From NCBI GenBank assembly GCA_020744425.1, contig JAGMUV010000014.1, forward strand, positions 1 to 64,000: a stretch of DNA of 64,000 nt, given 5' to 3'. The DNA comes from Dactylonectria macrodidyma (Eukaryota; Ascomycota; Sordariomycetes; Hypocreales; Nectriaceae). A program made the position numbers and the translations under genes. The notes under the pieces were generated by a model, which was not told the origin of the DNA, did no database searches, and saw nothing but the letters and a program-made list of their open reading frames with translations. Of the stretch, positions 1 to 12,716 are shown one piece after another (within the stretch, counting starts at the first letter, position 1; each line of letters begins with the position of its first letter).

Positions 1-295
1 CTAACAGGGGATTTGGACAATTTGTCATAGTAAAACCGGGTAAGACGTGTCCCGAGTTTTAGGACTGTTGGACGTATGTCTGATGCTTGAACTCTAACCT
101 TATTAAAGGTTCTTATTATAGATATCCTTTGTAGTTATAGTATAAGGAAGGTAGGCTTTCTGAGGCATAATATATACCATTATAAAGCTAAAAATCAGGA
201 GATTTTGAATATGTTATTTATAGTCTTATCTGATAAGAGCTAAAGGAGATATTTCCTTATCAGTTATATATTTTATATATAAGGACTTTACAAGT
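1..295 (-). repeat. Left arm of ~295 bp inverted repeat
   Basis: This stretch is the reverse complement of 6304-6598, with differences that are mostly transitions. Similarity is continuous from base 1 (ctaacaggggatttggacaa) to about base 292 and then stops abruptly. The arm begins at the window edge, so its true outer end may lie outside. Read on the minus strand, its inner part matches the degenerate pol stretch that follows RNase H in the Gypsy element at 6304 onward. It is therefore probably an inverted copy of part of that element and not a classical transposon terminus. Confidence 0.85.
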
Positions 296-1564
296 ATAAA
301 GTTAATTATTATATTAGATCTAATTATAGATCTGTCTATTTATAGTGAAATATAGGTATAAATAGTAAATTACTATTAATTAGAACTAATTAGTAATTAA
401 TATAACTAAGAGCTCTAAATTAAGTATATAGAGTATTAATAAAGAGAGTATTAATAAGGTATACTAAAAGAGCGCTTTTTATTAGTAGGTCTAATAGTAC
501 TTTACTAAGTTTATAAATAAGGATAGTAAAGGGACTATTAATATAGAAGATAATAAAGGGATATTTATTAGACTTTTTATATAATTTATAATAGATTTTA
601 TTAAAGAAGATTTAAATGCTTAAACTTATAAGATTATAGATAATAGCTGATTTATAGTCTATATAAAAGATTAAGATAAGAGATTTAAGAACCTTCTAAT
701 TAATATTAATAATATTAAATTAATAGTCTAGAAATATCTTAAAGTATAAGCCTTAATAATTTGTAATTTTACTAAGTAATTAGTAATTAGAGAGTAATAA
801 AATAAGCTTATTAAGCTATATAATAAGTATATTAAAATGACTGAATGATTTATTAAAGAATATAATAAAGCAATTAAGGCTAAAGTAATAGCTTATACTA
901 AGGTAGTATAGATTAATAAAGAACTAGTATAATTAAAAGTAGTATAGTATACTGCCCTTTTTTATAAAGATATGCCTCTTAGGAGTGAGATAATAGCTAA
1001 GACTAAGCTATACTAGAAGTAAGAGAGTGACTTACTTAAGCTTAATAATAGTAAGGAACCGGACTTTAAAGACTAGCTTATTAAGGCCAGATATAAGCTG
1101 TGATATAATAGCCTATAAGACTATTCTAAAGAGGAGGATAAGGTATATTATATTTTTAGGCATTATAAGAGTATCGCAGCTGCTTATTTATGCCCTCGTA
1201 TACTTAAGAATATAGAGGAAGATGCTTTTAAGACTGCTGAAGATGTCTTTTAAGCCCTAATAACCCTCTTTTAAAATAAGAATAAGAAGATTAAAGTATA
1301 AAAGGAGTTTAAGGCCTTAAGATACTATATTAATAGTAGTTAGTATAGCTTCTATATTAAGTTCTTAGTTATAGTAAATAACACTAAGATCCTTAAAAGG
1401 GATTAGAAGGAAGAGCTCTATAATAAAGTGCTAGTAGAGATAAAACGTACTATAGCTATATAATACTTTATTAAAGAGGTAAGCTTTAATACCTTTATAA
1501 TAGCACTTAGTAATATTATAATAATAGAAGAGGTTTATATAAAGACTTTAATAAAGAAGGATAG

Positions 1565-1736
1565 TATAAGGGGCTGGCCTGTAAGTAGGTGCGCTAAGGG
1601 ACTAGCCGTGTATTAATCTATAAAAAGCTAAGGAGGAAGGAATCCTCCTTCGTAGGCCCGATGCAGGCCCGGCCCTAGATAGCTACGGAAGCAGTGAGAT
1701 ATAGCAGAATATACACCCAGGCCCCAGCCTATAACA
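1565..1736 (-). repeat. LTR of the short non-autonomous element (3' LTR by orientation)
   Basis: A 172 bp LTR starting tataagggg and ending tataaca. The ends fit TG...CA after a TpG-to-TpA change. It differs from its partner at 2821-2992 at about 11 positions, all of them transitions by eye, as expected of RIP and not of random drift. Confidence 0.92.
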
Positions 1737-2820
1737 TCATCCCCCCTCTCCAATTCTTTATAGTTGCCTTCCTTTCGCTAAGTTCTTATGCCCTCCTTTA
1801 TAACTACTCCGTATCGAACCTAAAGCTATCCAGACGTTTTATAATAAGTATTATATTATAGATACTAGCAGGCTTCTTAGTATCTAAGTCAGACTTCTAT
1901 AAGCTCGCACTATTATTATAGTATACTTATTATGACTTCGCTAGTTACTTAATGCACTAGCTTACTTAGTGCTTTAAGGAGCTATAATATACGCATTTTC
2001 TATCACTTCGCTATTCCTGCTTTTACTTAGGTGAGGCTCTAGGCGCTACCCGGCTCACTTTACTAGCTTCTTAGTCTATTATTAACCTATCTGCTAGCTG
2101 CAGCTAGGTCACTAGAGGGTTGCTAAAAAGTAGTAGTATATATATAAAGCCATTATAATTATCTAGTAACTACAGTTGCCTATCTAGTCATTAAATAACT
2201 TCCTTACTAAGGCAGCTAGTTAAAGTAATAATCTTTATATTATTAGACTATAAGTCTACGCTAATCTTATAAAGAGTTCGCTCGAACTTTATAAGGAATT
2301 TCAAAAGGCTCTTTTTTCCTTAATGTAGCTCTTATAGCTACTGGCCTGCCTTCTTAGCCTTATTAAGATCATTAAAAATTCGGCCGAGGTGTTTTAATAG
2401 GGTCGCCAGATTCTAGCTTCGCTCTTCTTTAATACATTATATATAGGCTAGGACTATGGCTTAGATCCCAGGCCTTAGTAAACTATATATAAAATAGAAC
2501 TGAACGCTAGTACTGCTAATAGTAGTTCTATTAACTTAGAGCTTAGCCCGTATTATAAAGACCTAAGCTTCTTATTTATTTATATTTCTGTAAAATCGTT
2601 TAGGCTCTAGTAAGACTTGCCAGGGTCGTTATAACTATATCGCTTCCTAGAGTCAAGCTATTTGCTCCTTCATTTCGTTAATGGTGCTGACTAGCTCTGC
2701 TTCTCGAGCTGTCAGTTGACCGGTTCCTTAAGTAGCCATAATGACTTCGTTATGCGTTCGGCCTGAAGTCACTAAGTATTCACTCTTTGATCGTTTGCCT
2801 TAGGGTCGAGCTTTTCATAA

Positions 2821-2992
2821 TATAAGGGGCTGGCCTGTAAGTAGGTGCGCTGAGGGACTAGCCGTGTATTGATCTATGAAAAGCTAAAGAGGAAGGAATC
2901 CTCCTTCGTAGGCCTGATGCGGGCCCGGCCCTAGATAGCTATAGAAGCAGTAAGATATAGTAGAATATACACCCAGGCCCCAGCTTATAACA
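2821..2992 (-). repeat. LTR of the short non-autonomous element (5' LTR by orientation)
   Basis: A 172 bp partner of the repeat at 1565-1736, with the same ends, followed by the gatag target duplication. Confidence 0.92.
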
Positions 2993-4795
2993 GATAGTAA
3001 GAAGACTAGTAAGTTATAAATTAATAAGAGTGATAGTACTATTATTAAAAAGAAGGATATTAAGAAGTTAGTAATTTTAATACTTAAGTACTTAAAGATT
3101 AAGATTTATAATAAATAGACTTTTAAAGACTTAAAGGTCTATAAGCTAGCTAAAGAAAGGAAGTACTTTAAGTATAAGAAAGTTAGCTATACTTATTAAG
3201 AGTGTCTAAAGAGAGGTAAAGTAAATAAAGTTTATACTAAGGCTAAGAAAGTAAGGCGGATAATTATTATTATAATCCTTAATAAATTAGATAAGTTATT
3301 CTCTAAGTTAGAAAAAGATAAGTCTTAAAGGAAGTCTCCTTTCTAGGACCTGAATTATAATTACTAATCTTTAATAAGAGCTTAATTAATATAAATAAAC
3401 TACTTAATAAAGAGAAGCTTTACTATTCTTATATAATAGTAAGTTTAGAGTTAGTAATTAAAGTTAAAGGTCTATATAATACTAGAGTGAATAGTTATAT
3501 CTTTATAAATAAGGATCTAGCCCTAAGGATATATTAATAATTATAGAGCTATTAAATCCTAATCCTAGGGCAGGGACTTACTATTAAGGGATATAAGAGT
3601 AGATAATAATGGATTACTTATATTATAGTTATAATACTAGATATAGATAGTAAATAATAGTTAAATTGTCTAATATTAGAACTTAGGATATATTAGGACT
3701 TAATTATTAAGAAGAAGTGATTTAAGAAGTATAATATAAAAATCTTTACTAAATATTACTATTTATAATAGCTTAATAATAGGCCTAAGGATTACTTTAG
3801 TAATAATATTATAATATTAATATCTTTATTAAAAGGCTCTTGCTATTTAAGGCTAGCGGACTAGGCTAATATAAAATAATATAATTAACTAAGTATAGAA
3901 TAAAAGAAGGCCTATAAAGATCGGATTCTTAAGAAAGGAGATTACTTACTAAGGAGGCAATAGTTAGATAATACTAAAGAGAATATAACTAAGATAAATA
4001 GAGTATTAAGGGATATAGCGCTCTCTCTTTTAATAAAGGACTTTAATACTAAGCTAATAATAATCTAAACTGACTTACTATAATAACTAATAATTAATAC
4101 TAAGGGAATTATAATTAAAATCAGTATTATTAGTACTAATAAGTAGTAGAAAAGGGTGGTTAAGTAGGAGGATACTAAATAGATTAGTAAAGTCACCCTT
4201 TAAAAAATTAATAAGATTATTAAAGAATGATTAGAATAAAGAAAAGCTAAAGAGAAGAACCTTTATAAAAATATACTTAAATTAAAGGAGAAAGTAAAGT
4301 TAAAGTTATTTTAATAATACTTATACTTATAATATGCTTTCTTTAAAGCTAAGTCTAATGCTTTACTATTCTATTAACTAGGTATTAATATAAAGCTAGA
4401 ATTAAAAGAGCTAATTCCTAATAGTTAAAAGGTCTTATTAATATATAAGTTAAGCTTTAAATAGCTAGAAGTAATAAAGAACTATATTAAGAAGTACTTA
4501 TAAAAAGGATTTATTATATTAGTAAGTAATATACTATATATATTATTAGTCCTATTTATAAAAAAGAAGAATAGTAGATAGTACTTTTATATAGATTATA
4601 AGAAGCTTAATAAGTTAATAATAAAGGAATATTATGTATTATTTCTAATAGAAAAAACCTAGTTAAGGCTAGTAAAGGCAAAAGTATTTATAAAACTTAA
4701 TATCTAATAAGCCTTTTATTAAATATAAATATCCTTAGAATCTAAGAATCTTATAGCCTTTAAGACTTAGTATAGTACTTATAAATATAAGGTAA

Positions 4796-5224
4796 TAACG
4801 TATGTAATAAGCTTGTATAACAAACAAGCTTGCGTAACACTTATACTATGCATCTAAAAGTGTAAACTTTAAAATTTCTAAAACAGGCTCTATAATTCTG
4901 AGATTTTTAGGAAATTAATTTTAGATATTTAATTAAAAAGTTAATAAGCTAGTCTTTTTTTTATATTTTTAAATAAATTATTAAGCTAGTTATAAATAAA
5001 TATAGTGTAATAGACAGTGCGAATTTAATACTGCTAGCGCTATAAATATATATAATCTAAAAAAATTCTTAAAAATAATATATTTTATAAGTAAGCTAGG
5101 CTAAAAATCTTATTTATTTTAGGCTTAATTTGAATTTTTAAGAATTATTTTAAAACTGCAGTTTAAAGTAGAAATCAGAATATCACGCTTACTTATTTAT
5201 TACGCAAGCTTATCATATACATTA
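4796..5224. mobile_element. Degenerate TIR element (MITE), copy 1
   Basis: A ~429 bp segment interrupts the Gypsy reverse transcriptase just before its YxDD block. Its ends are imperfect inverted repeats (taacgtatgtaataagcttg against the complement of the right end), bounded by TA. The interior shares long stretches with the copy at 13204-13641, for example cacttatacta and the following ~100 bases. It has no coding capacity. TA-bounded termini and small size fit a MITE mobilised by a Tc1/mariner- or pogo-like transposase, which is inferred from structure only. The differences from copy 2 look RIP-like. Confidence 0.8.
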
Positions 5225-6303
5225 CTATTTAATTTAATTAATAGCTTTTTATACTTCTAAGCTTATATTAACTATATTCTAATAAATCTCTTAAATATTT
5301 ACTATATAATATATATTAATAATATTCTTATTTACTTAAAAAATATTAAAGACTATAAAGTATATATTAATATAGTCTTAGAATAACTAATTATAGTAAA
5401 GTTATAAATAAATATTAATAAATTAGAATTCTATATTATAAAAATAGAGTTCTTAAGCTTTATAATTATAATAAATAAGATCTAAATAGACTTAAAAAAG
5501 ATAAAAGCCATTATAAACTAAAAAGAACTAATAAATATATAGAGAGTATAAGCCTTCCTTAGGTTTTATAACTTCTACTAAAAGTTCGTTGAGTTTTATA
5601 GTTAAATAGTATGACTACTTATACTATTAATTAAGAAAGGGATCCTATAGAAGTAGATTAAAGAGGAGATAATTATAATAAAGGCTATAAAGTTAGTGAT
5701 TTTATTAGCCTTATACTAAGCCTAGTATAATCCTCTTTATAATATAATTATTAAAACTAATATATTAAGAAGTATAGTAATTATAATACTAATCTAAAAG
5801 AATAAAGATAGAGATTAGTATTCTATAGCTTTCTTTTTTAAAATAATAAATAATATAGAAATACATTATTTAATTTATAATTAGAAGATACTTATAGTAG
5901 TACTAGCTTTAAAGGAATAGAATGCTAAGCTCTTAAGGCTCTAATAATAATTCCTAGTTATTACTAACTATAAAGCCCTTAAGTACTTCTTAATAAAATA
6001 ATACTTTAATAGTAAGTAAGTATAGTAAGTAGATAATTTAGTGCTTTATAACTTTAAGATTACTTACTATCTAGAGTAAGAGAATGTTATAGTAAATGCT
6101 TTATTTTAGAAGTTATCTAAACTGGCTATATAGAAAGTATAATAAGAAGCTATATAGAATAGGGTACTACTAAGTCAGGACTTAGTAATTAGTTCTATTA
6201 ACTATAAGGTTATAGCTAGCCTTTATACTAAGCCTAATTCTAGAGAAGGACTAGAGGTAGTATTAATTAGGGCTAAAGCTATTAAGTCCTTAGTCAGCTT
6301 TAG

Positions 6304-6598
6304 AAGTATAAAGTCCTTATATATAAAATATATAACTGATAAAGAAATATCTCCTTTAGCTCTTATTAAATAAGACTATAAATAATATATTTAAAATCTC
6401 CTGATTTTTAGCTTTATAATAGTATATAATATACCTCAGAAAGCCTATCTTCCTTATACTATAACTACAAAGGACATCTATAATAAGAACCTTTAATAAG
6501 GTTAGAGTTCAAGCATCAGACATACGTCCAACTGTCCTAAAACTCGGGACACGTCTTACCCGGTTTTACTATGACAAATTGTCCAAATCCCCTGTTAG
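6304..6598 (+). repeat. Right arm of ~295 bp inverted repeat
   Basis: This is the inverted copy of bases 1-295. It lies between the RNase H and integrase remnants of the Gypsy element. Its first ~80 bases still read as degenerate pol; the remainder does not look coding. Confidence 0.85.
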
Positions 6599-6870
6599 AT
6601 TGGACATGTGACTGGACAGCAATCTCTCTATAAAGCTGGGGCTTTTCTCTAGCCAGTCCAGAAGGATTATTATTATCAATACATGCATTTCTCAACCAAT
6701 CACATCAAACTGACTACTTTTCTAATCGTCTTTTCCTGCTCTTTCTGAATCTTTAATCCCTTTTCTGATTGGTCAATTCCTTGACCCACAATCGCCGAGT
6801 TCCACTAATAACCTTCCACTCCTTCTACTCCTTCCACTGCTATAGCCTTTACAAGAAGAGAGGCTATCCA
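6599..6870. repeat. Lightly mutated, LTR-like insert between RNase H and integrase remnants
   Basis: Base composition becomes more balanced here than in the DNA on both sides, with CpA and TpG dinucleotides retained. The segment contains a TATAAA box (6629-6634). From 6593 to 6853 it begins TGTTAG and ends TTTACA, as a solo LTR could, but no target-site duplication is visible. Integrase-like translation resumes only after about 6880. Its identity as a solo LTR is an inference. Confidence 0.45.
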
Positions 6871-8550
6871 GGTATTAGAGGGATAGTAGCTACTTAATGC
6901 TGTCCTCTGGGCTAATAGAGCCTCTCCTTAATCATAGCCTTACTAAGAGAATGTAGAGAAGAAGGCTAATAGTTAGATAATGAATAAAGGTATAGTTTAC
7001 TAAAACTAGCGCATTTTTATTCTAAATAAAGGTATTCTCTAAATACTAGTTATTAAAGAGAATTACTATAAGCTTAATATAGCCTACTTAGAATATAATA
7101 AAACTATTAGATTAATTATTAAGAGGTTTTAGTAACTAGGCTTATTAGCTAATATTAATTAATTTTAAGTAAATTATAAGCTATATAAAAAGGCTTATAC
7201 TAATAGAAATAAGATTTTTAGATTACTATACTTATTAAAAGTCTTATATTAAATATAGTAATATATAATAATAGACTTTTATTATATACTTAAGGATAAG
7301 AATGGATATAATTATATATAAATAGTTATTAATTAGCTTAGTAAGATTGCTTTTTCTATACTTTATTACTAGATAGTAATAATAAAGGACATTATATATA
7401 TATATTATTATTATATTTACTATATTTTTAAAGTACTAGAAATAGTAATATTAGACTAAGAATTATAGTTTATTACTGCCTTTATAAATAAGCTATATAA
7501 GCTTATTAGAGTAAAGTAAAAACTAAGTATAGTAAAATACTCTTAGATAAATAAGAATACTAAAATCTATAATTAGTATTTAAATTACTAACTATAATTA
7601 TTTATTAATTATTACTAAGATAACTAGAGTAAACTATTACTATTAATAAACTATATATAAATAAATCTTTATTATAAGTTACTAAATATAGAATTAGTAA
7701 GACTATTACTTAACTACTTACTTTAATTTTAACTTAATTAGAATAAGAGAACTAACCTTAAGAGCTATAAAATAAAAGCTGAATATTTATTAAAAGAAGA
7801 TACTTAGTAATATACTAAGCAGATTATAAATTTTATTAAAGTTATTAAGCAGAATCTCTACTAAGCATAAGAATAATAAATCTATTAAGCTAATAAGAAG
7901 TACTAAGAACTAGATTTTATAGTTAGGAATAAAGTCTAAGTTAATATATATAGATTTATAAGTATAAGATTTAGTTAAGCATTAGACTAAAAGAAGAAAG
8001 AGCTATAGACTATTATAAAATAAGTTAAATATTTATATTACTTAGACTTACTTTCTTTATAGTATATAAACCTAATTCTATATATAAATTAATTATAATA
8101 TTATCTTAATAATCTTATACTAAAGTAAAATAAAGACTTACTATTATTTAAAGTTATTAATAGTATTAAAGAGTATAAGGTTTATAAAGTTAAAAAGTTA
8201 TAGTATAATAAGTATAATAAATAGCTTTAATATAAAGTAAATTAAATTAGATATAATCTTAATAATAAATAGTACTTTATTAAAAACTTTAAAAATATAC
8301 TAATATAATTAAAGGAGTTTTATAAGGAATATTTAGAAGTACTTAGGCTATTAAAGTAATTATAAGCTTAGGTTAATGCAATTACTATAGATATAGATAT
8401 ACTAAAGTACTTTAATAATAATTAACTAATTAAACTAGGCTAAGGGCCTAAGAAAGTATAATAGAAATAAAGAGTCTTTATTATTTAGTAATTATAAGAA
8501 TTTAATAACTTATGCTTATATAGCCATTTTAAGCGCTTTAAAGAGAGGGG

Positions 8551-8746
8551 TAATATAATAAGAGCGTTTAGAGTACTAGACCTAGGGTAGGGTCAATACA
8601 TAACTAGAACGCACAGAGCAGGCTACAGGGACTATCAATGCGTATATGCATCTACGCACCTGCCCGCTTTCTCTTTCCTCTTTATTATAGTATTCTCGTA
8701 ATATAGTGGCATTACCTCTTGAGTTGACCTCATCTGGCCCGTGACA
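8551..8746 (+). repeat. Presumptive 3' LTR of the Gypsy element
   Basis: The segment starts right after the purine tract agagagggg and ends gtgaca. It follows the chromodomain remnant at the expected position. No second copy is present in the window, so the boundaries rest on position and end motifs only. Confidence 0.55.
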
Positions 8747-9289
8747 TCTTTCCTTAATATCTATTACTAGCTAGACATACTAGAGACTCTTGACTTCCTT
8801 AATAGCTAGCCAGTCTCTAGCTAGACCCTTATTACTAAAGACTTTAATACCTTATATACGCTTTAGTAAGTAGGGCCCTATTAGAACTGTTAAACTCAAA
8901 TAAATATATAAATATATATATCTCCTTTAATAAGCTAAGTTTTAAGCTTTATAATAAGCTTAAAAATTCTATATAAAATTCTATTTAAATATATTAAAAT
9001 ACAGTGTTAATAACACTGTTCACACTATATAACCAATCATAGTTAATCGGCCTAATATTAGTCCGTGCTTTAAAATCAAGCAATTTTGCTTTATAATCAA
9101 AGCTTTCAATTCCTCCGTGCTTTAAAATTAAAATATCTCAGCATTTGCTTGACATATAATTACAAAAATAATACCACTAAATAGCTGAATTTTTGGGCTT
9201 CTTAATAGTATACCTTATGTCTTAGTGACTATATAATTGCCGGCTCAATTTATCTATAAAAGAAGGACTACCCCTAGGGCTTATTTCCT
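8747..9289. other. AT-rich spacer between Gypsy and LINE elements
   Basis: No coding signal. It contains a small perfect palindrome with 9 bp arms (acagtgtta/taacactgt, 9001-9019) and a 15 bp direct repeat (tccgtgctttaaaat, near 9061 and 9115). These may be ends of an unrecognised small element. Confidence 0.5.
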
Positions 9290-12200
9290 CATATAATAGA
9301 ATTATATACTATCACTATACACTATAATAAACTATCTTCTGATAAGACACTCTTATCTTCATATATCTCTTACTTTATTATTCTTTATAAGAATATCCTT
9401 ATATAAGCTATAAGCTTATACTTCTACTGCTCAGTGACCTCTAACAAGAACTAAGGGGCCTGGATCATAGCCTAAATTAAAGGTAATGATCTTACTATCC
9501 TTAACTAGCTAAACTAACTGACTAATAAACATAAGAATACTCTCGATCTTACGATCTTAAACATCCTTACTGCGTAAGCTAGAGTAAAAGACTATTTTAT
9601 AACTAGCTCAGACTATTATATACTTAGTATTTCTCTTCCTATTTAACTAACGCTCTTATAAGCCAGCTGGATCTGAGTCTAGATCGAGAACTCTGATGAT
9701 CTAGCCTGGCTTACTAATACTGTCTTACTAGGGCAGGACTTCCTGCCTATAGCTGTAATAATAGCTAAGGAACTGGACTATACAGTAGTCCAGCTACTTA
9801 AGCTCTTATAGGATGTAATTAGGGTTATTGGCTAAAGCCCTTAGTAGAATGGGCGCTCTACGCTATAGTGAACTAAAGACTGCACCAAGTCCTATATATA
9901 ATACTAAGCAGCTAAGAGACAGGACCCTGAAGAGGACCTAGGGCCTATAATGCTTATTAAGAAGGACTTCTATAAGATTATTAAAAAAGCAAAAGCTGAC
10001 TTCTAAAAGAATATTATTAATAATACTATAATAAATGCTAATATCTTCTATATTATTAAATAGGTCTATACTTAAAGCGCCTTCTAGCCCCTGCTCCTTT
10101 AGGTTAAAGATAAGGTCTTTAAAATATAAGAAGAGAAAGCAAACGCCCTTTATAAAGCTATACTTAAGAGATAAGATACAAGGGATGACATTAAGGACCT
10201 ATAGGCCCTCTAAGTGCCTAATGCTCCTAACCTTCCCTTCTCTATATTAGTCTTAGCTAAAGAAGCAAAAGATATAGTAATAAAGATAGGAAATATATTT
10301 CTTAATATAAATAATATAATTATAGTAATTATCTAGACTTACTGGCTAGTTATTAGTAAATATATCTAGTAGCTTTATAAAAGATATCTTTACTTAGAGC
10401 ATTATCTAAAGGCATTTAAAAGCGCGGAGATTATTATAATTCTAAAGCCTAGAAAGAGGGATCTTTCTTCTTTATGCATTTAAAGACTGATTTCCTTACT
10501 TTCCTGCCTTAATAAAGGATTAGAAAGATTGATCGTAAGACGTCTTGCCTTTATAGCGATCGACTAGAAGGTCCTACATAAGAACTAAGCCAGGGCTCTA
10601 ATAAAGAGGTCTGCTATTAACCTTATCGCTGCCCTAGTCTACGATATCGAAGCTGCCCTTGCCTAAGGGCTTATCGCGACCCTTATGACAATAGACATTC
10701 TAAGCGCTTTTAACGCAGTCCTCTAAAACCAGCTCCTACTACGCCTCTACTAATAGGGCTGGCTAGACCTGCTAGTCTGCTAGGTAGCCTCTTTTATAAT
10801 GGACTGCATAGCCTAAGTCTACTTCTAAGATGCAGTCATGCCTCTTTCTGCTTTAGAATGCGGCTTCCCTTAGGGCTTGTCTATCTTTCTAATCCTTTTC
10901 TTACTTTATATAAAGCTAGTCTATAAGATTAGAATTAAGCCGAACTCTTATTCTGGATTTAATCTGGTTATTACTATATACTATAGTTATATAAATAATA
11001 TTACTTCTTTCTATATTAAAGATATGCTTTATAAGATAATAAATAAAGTAAAGACTAATATTAAAGAGATTAATTATTAGAGGCTTTATAATAAGGTCAG
11101 TTTTAACTTAGTTAAAATAGAGATAATATACTTCTTATAAAAATAAGAAGATTATAGCCTAATAATTATATATAAAGGTTAGACTAAAGAGCTAGAGAAA
11201 GCCCTTTACTGGCTAAGTATCTAGCTAGATAAGAAGCTATTATTTAAAATATATATAGAAAAATAGGCAATTAAGGCCCGAGCTATTACTAACCTCCTAT
11301 AAGGCCTTATTAATCTAGCCTGCAGTCCTCCCTTTAATAAGGTCTATTTTATTATTAAGGCCTATGTCCTTCCTATTCTATTCTATAGGGCTAAGGCCTA
11401 GTACTTAAGAAAGATAGCGCTATCCTTATAAGCAGGAGGACCCTAGGTTTTAATTAAGATCGATTACCTTCTTAACCACTTTAAATCCGTCTTATATATT
11501 AGTATCTATATGATCCTTCTAATTTAGAAGATGACCCTATTAGTTACTCTTTATTATGAAAGTAGCATTCTACTAGTCAAGCAGCTACTAAATGCTATAT
11601 ACTTACGCTACACAGCCCGGCTCTAGTCTCTAAATCTAAGGCACTCCCTTATAGCTAGGACTGTGATTCTGACCTCTAGGCTAGGCCAGAAGCCAATCTA
11701 TAAGACCTGATTATAATGAATAGCCTTGCTCTTTCTGCTCTTACTACGGCCAGACCTCTTATAGCGGAAATACAGCCCCGCCTAATTATATATATAACCG
11801 AAAGACATCGCTATCCCTGCTTTCCTTGCCTAGATCGAGACCCTATTTAAAATAGATCTTATTATTTACTTAGATAGATCCTGATCGTCTGTAAGGGCCG
11901 CGGGCTATGGGTATGTTATTCATCATAATAATCATAAAATCGGCGAGGGTCTAGGTCAGCTGGGTCCTGCTAAGGTCTTTGATGCGGAAGTCGCTAGTAC
12001 CCTCACGGGCCTATAGTACGTAATGAGCGTAACTCTATTAGAGCTAGGCTTACGGATTTATATCTATCTTGATAATATATCTATAGTAACCGGGCTGCTA
12101 GGCTAGCCTTCGGAATCCTCTTAGGCCTAGTTCCTAGAGTTCTATTTGATTACACGAGCCTACGGGGCTATATTTGTATGATAGAGCCCTGGCTATAAAG

Positions 12201-12716
12201 GCATCCCTAGGAATAAGCAGGCTAATAAGCTGGCTAAAGCAGGAATAGAGCTACTAGAACTACCCGGCCTAGCTCTGTCTTTTGCTTTTAATAAGCAGAA
12301 GGCTAAGGCCCTCCTTAGAACCTTCTTTAAGAGCTAGTAATAAGACCACGCTCTAGACTTATACTGATACTATTAGCTAAAGGCTACTGCCACTAGCCTA
12401 GCTGAATTACAGCTTTTCTAAAAGACTTTCTAATATCTTTTAGCAGCCTGCTCTAGCTATAGAGACTTTACTATATACTATAAGAGATTTACTTATAATA
12501 ATATATAGCTTGAGTGCTCATACAGATAGCAGAAATTACCTAACCATCCCTTCTATTACTATAAGGTTAACTATTACTATTAGATAAAGTTAGGCCTTTT
12601 TCTAAAGCTAATAATTAATTATATAATAAAATAAGATTTTAGTAAGTTCGTTATAATAATAGAAGTAGTAAAATTCTTTATAGAAATCTGCCTTTATTAT
12701 TACTAAGACCTTATCT
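9290..12716 (+). mobile_element. Tad1-like LINE (non-LTR retrotransposon), 5' and main part
   Basis: Read through stops on the + strand, this carries an AP-endonuclease C-terminal part with linker (about 9400-9920) and a non-LTR reverse transcriptase. The RT blocks include the 'MTIDILSAFNAVL' block near 10690 and a FADD box altered to FNLV near 10960. An RNase HI domain lies about 11860-12260, with the motifs 'GYGYVIHHNN', 'PGHKGIPGN' and 'QADKLAKA' or their altered forms. RT plus a C-terminal RNase H is typical of fungal Tad1-clade LINEs. Stops and TpA enrichment indicate RIP inactivation, although the RNase H segment is noticeably less damaged. The element is cut by the Copia insertion at 12717 and resumes at 18217. 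The 5' end is approximate. Confidence 0.82.

Larger units (their letters stand above)
1565..2992 (-). mobile_element. Short non-autonomous (gag-only) LTR retrotransposon inserted in the Gypsy gag
   Basis: Two direct repeats of exactly 172 bp bound a ~1.08 kb interior and are flanked by the 5 bp target duplication gatag (1560-1564 and 2993-2997). On the minus strand a purine tract (gagagggggg, about 1740-1756) abuts the LTR, which fixes the orientation. The minus-strand interior, read through stops, resembles a retroelement gag with no sign of protease, RT or integrase. The element is therefore non-autonomous and would depend on proteins made elsewhere. Its interior and LTRs are richer in G+C than the surrounding Gypsy DNA, suggesting later insertion or lighter RIP. 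The Gypsy gag resumes directly after the target duplication. Confidence 0.9.
296..8746 (+). mobile_element. RIP-mutated Ty3/Gypsy retrotransposon (chromodomain type), interrupted by insertions
   Basis: Conceptual translation of the + strand, ignoring stops, gives the usual Gypsy order. A gag core lies about 640-1559 and a zinc-knuckle remnant about 3150-3215, followed by an aspartic protease-like segment about 3450-3720. The reverse transcriptase runs about 4440-5640; its YxDD box survives as YINN near 5300, the D-to-N change expected of RIP. RNase H lies about 5700-6140, integrase about 6880-8000 (residues resembling the CHP2 block and the 'SMDF' core), and a chromodomain about 8140-8330. 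A purine tract (agagagggg, 8542-8550) precedes a presumptive 3' LTR. A 5' LTR matching it is not visible, so the 5' end is lost or rearranged. Very high TpA content and dozens of in-frame stops show that it is dead. The left boundary is set only by the end of the inverted repeat and is uncertain. Confidence 0.85.

Noticed and set aside
1027..1215. 62-codon open frame inside the Gypsy gag
   Set aside because: It is a shadow frame; the gag-like reading is in another frame and is full of stops.
1..6598. A 6.6 kb DNA transposon with ~295 bp terminal inverted repeats
   Set aside because: The interior and part of the right arm read as Gypsy pol, which continues past the right arm into integrase, so the arms are not element termini.
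10877..11080. 67-codon frame resembling a small membrane protein
   Set aside because: It is a stop-free stretch of the degenerate LINE reverse transcriptase, not a separate gene.
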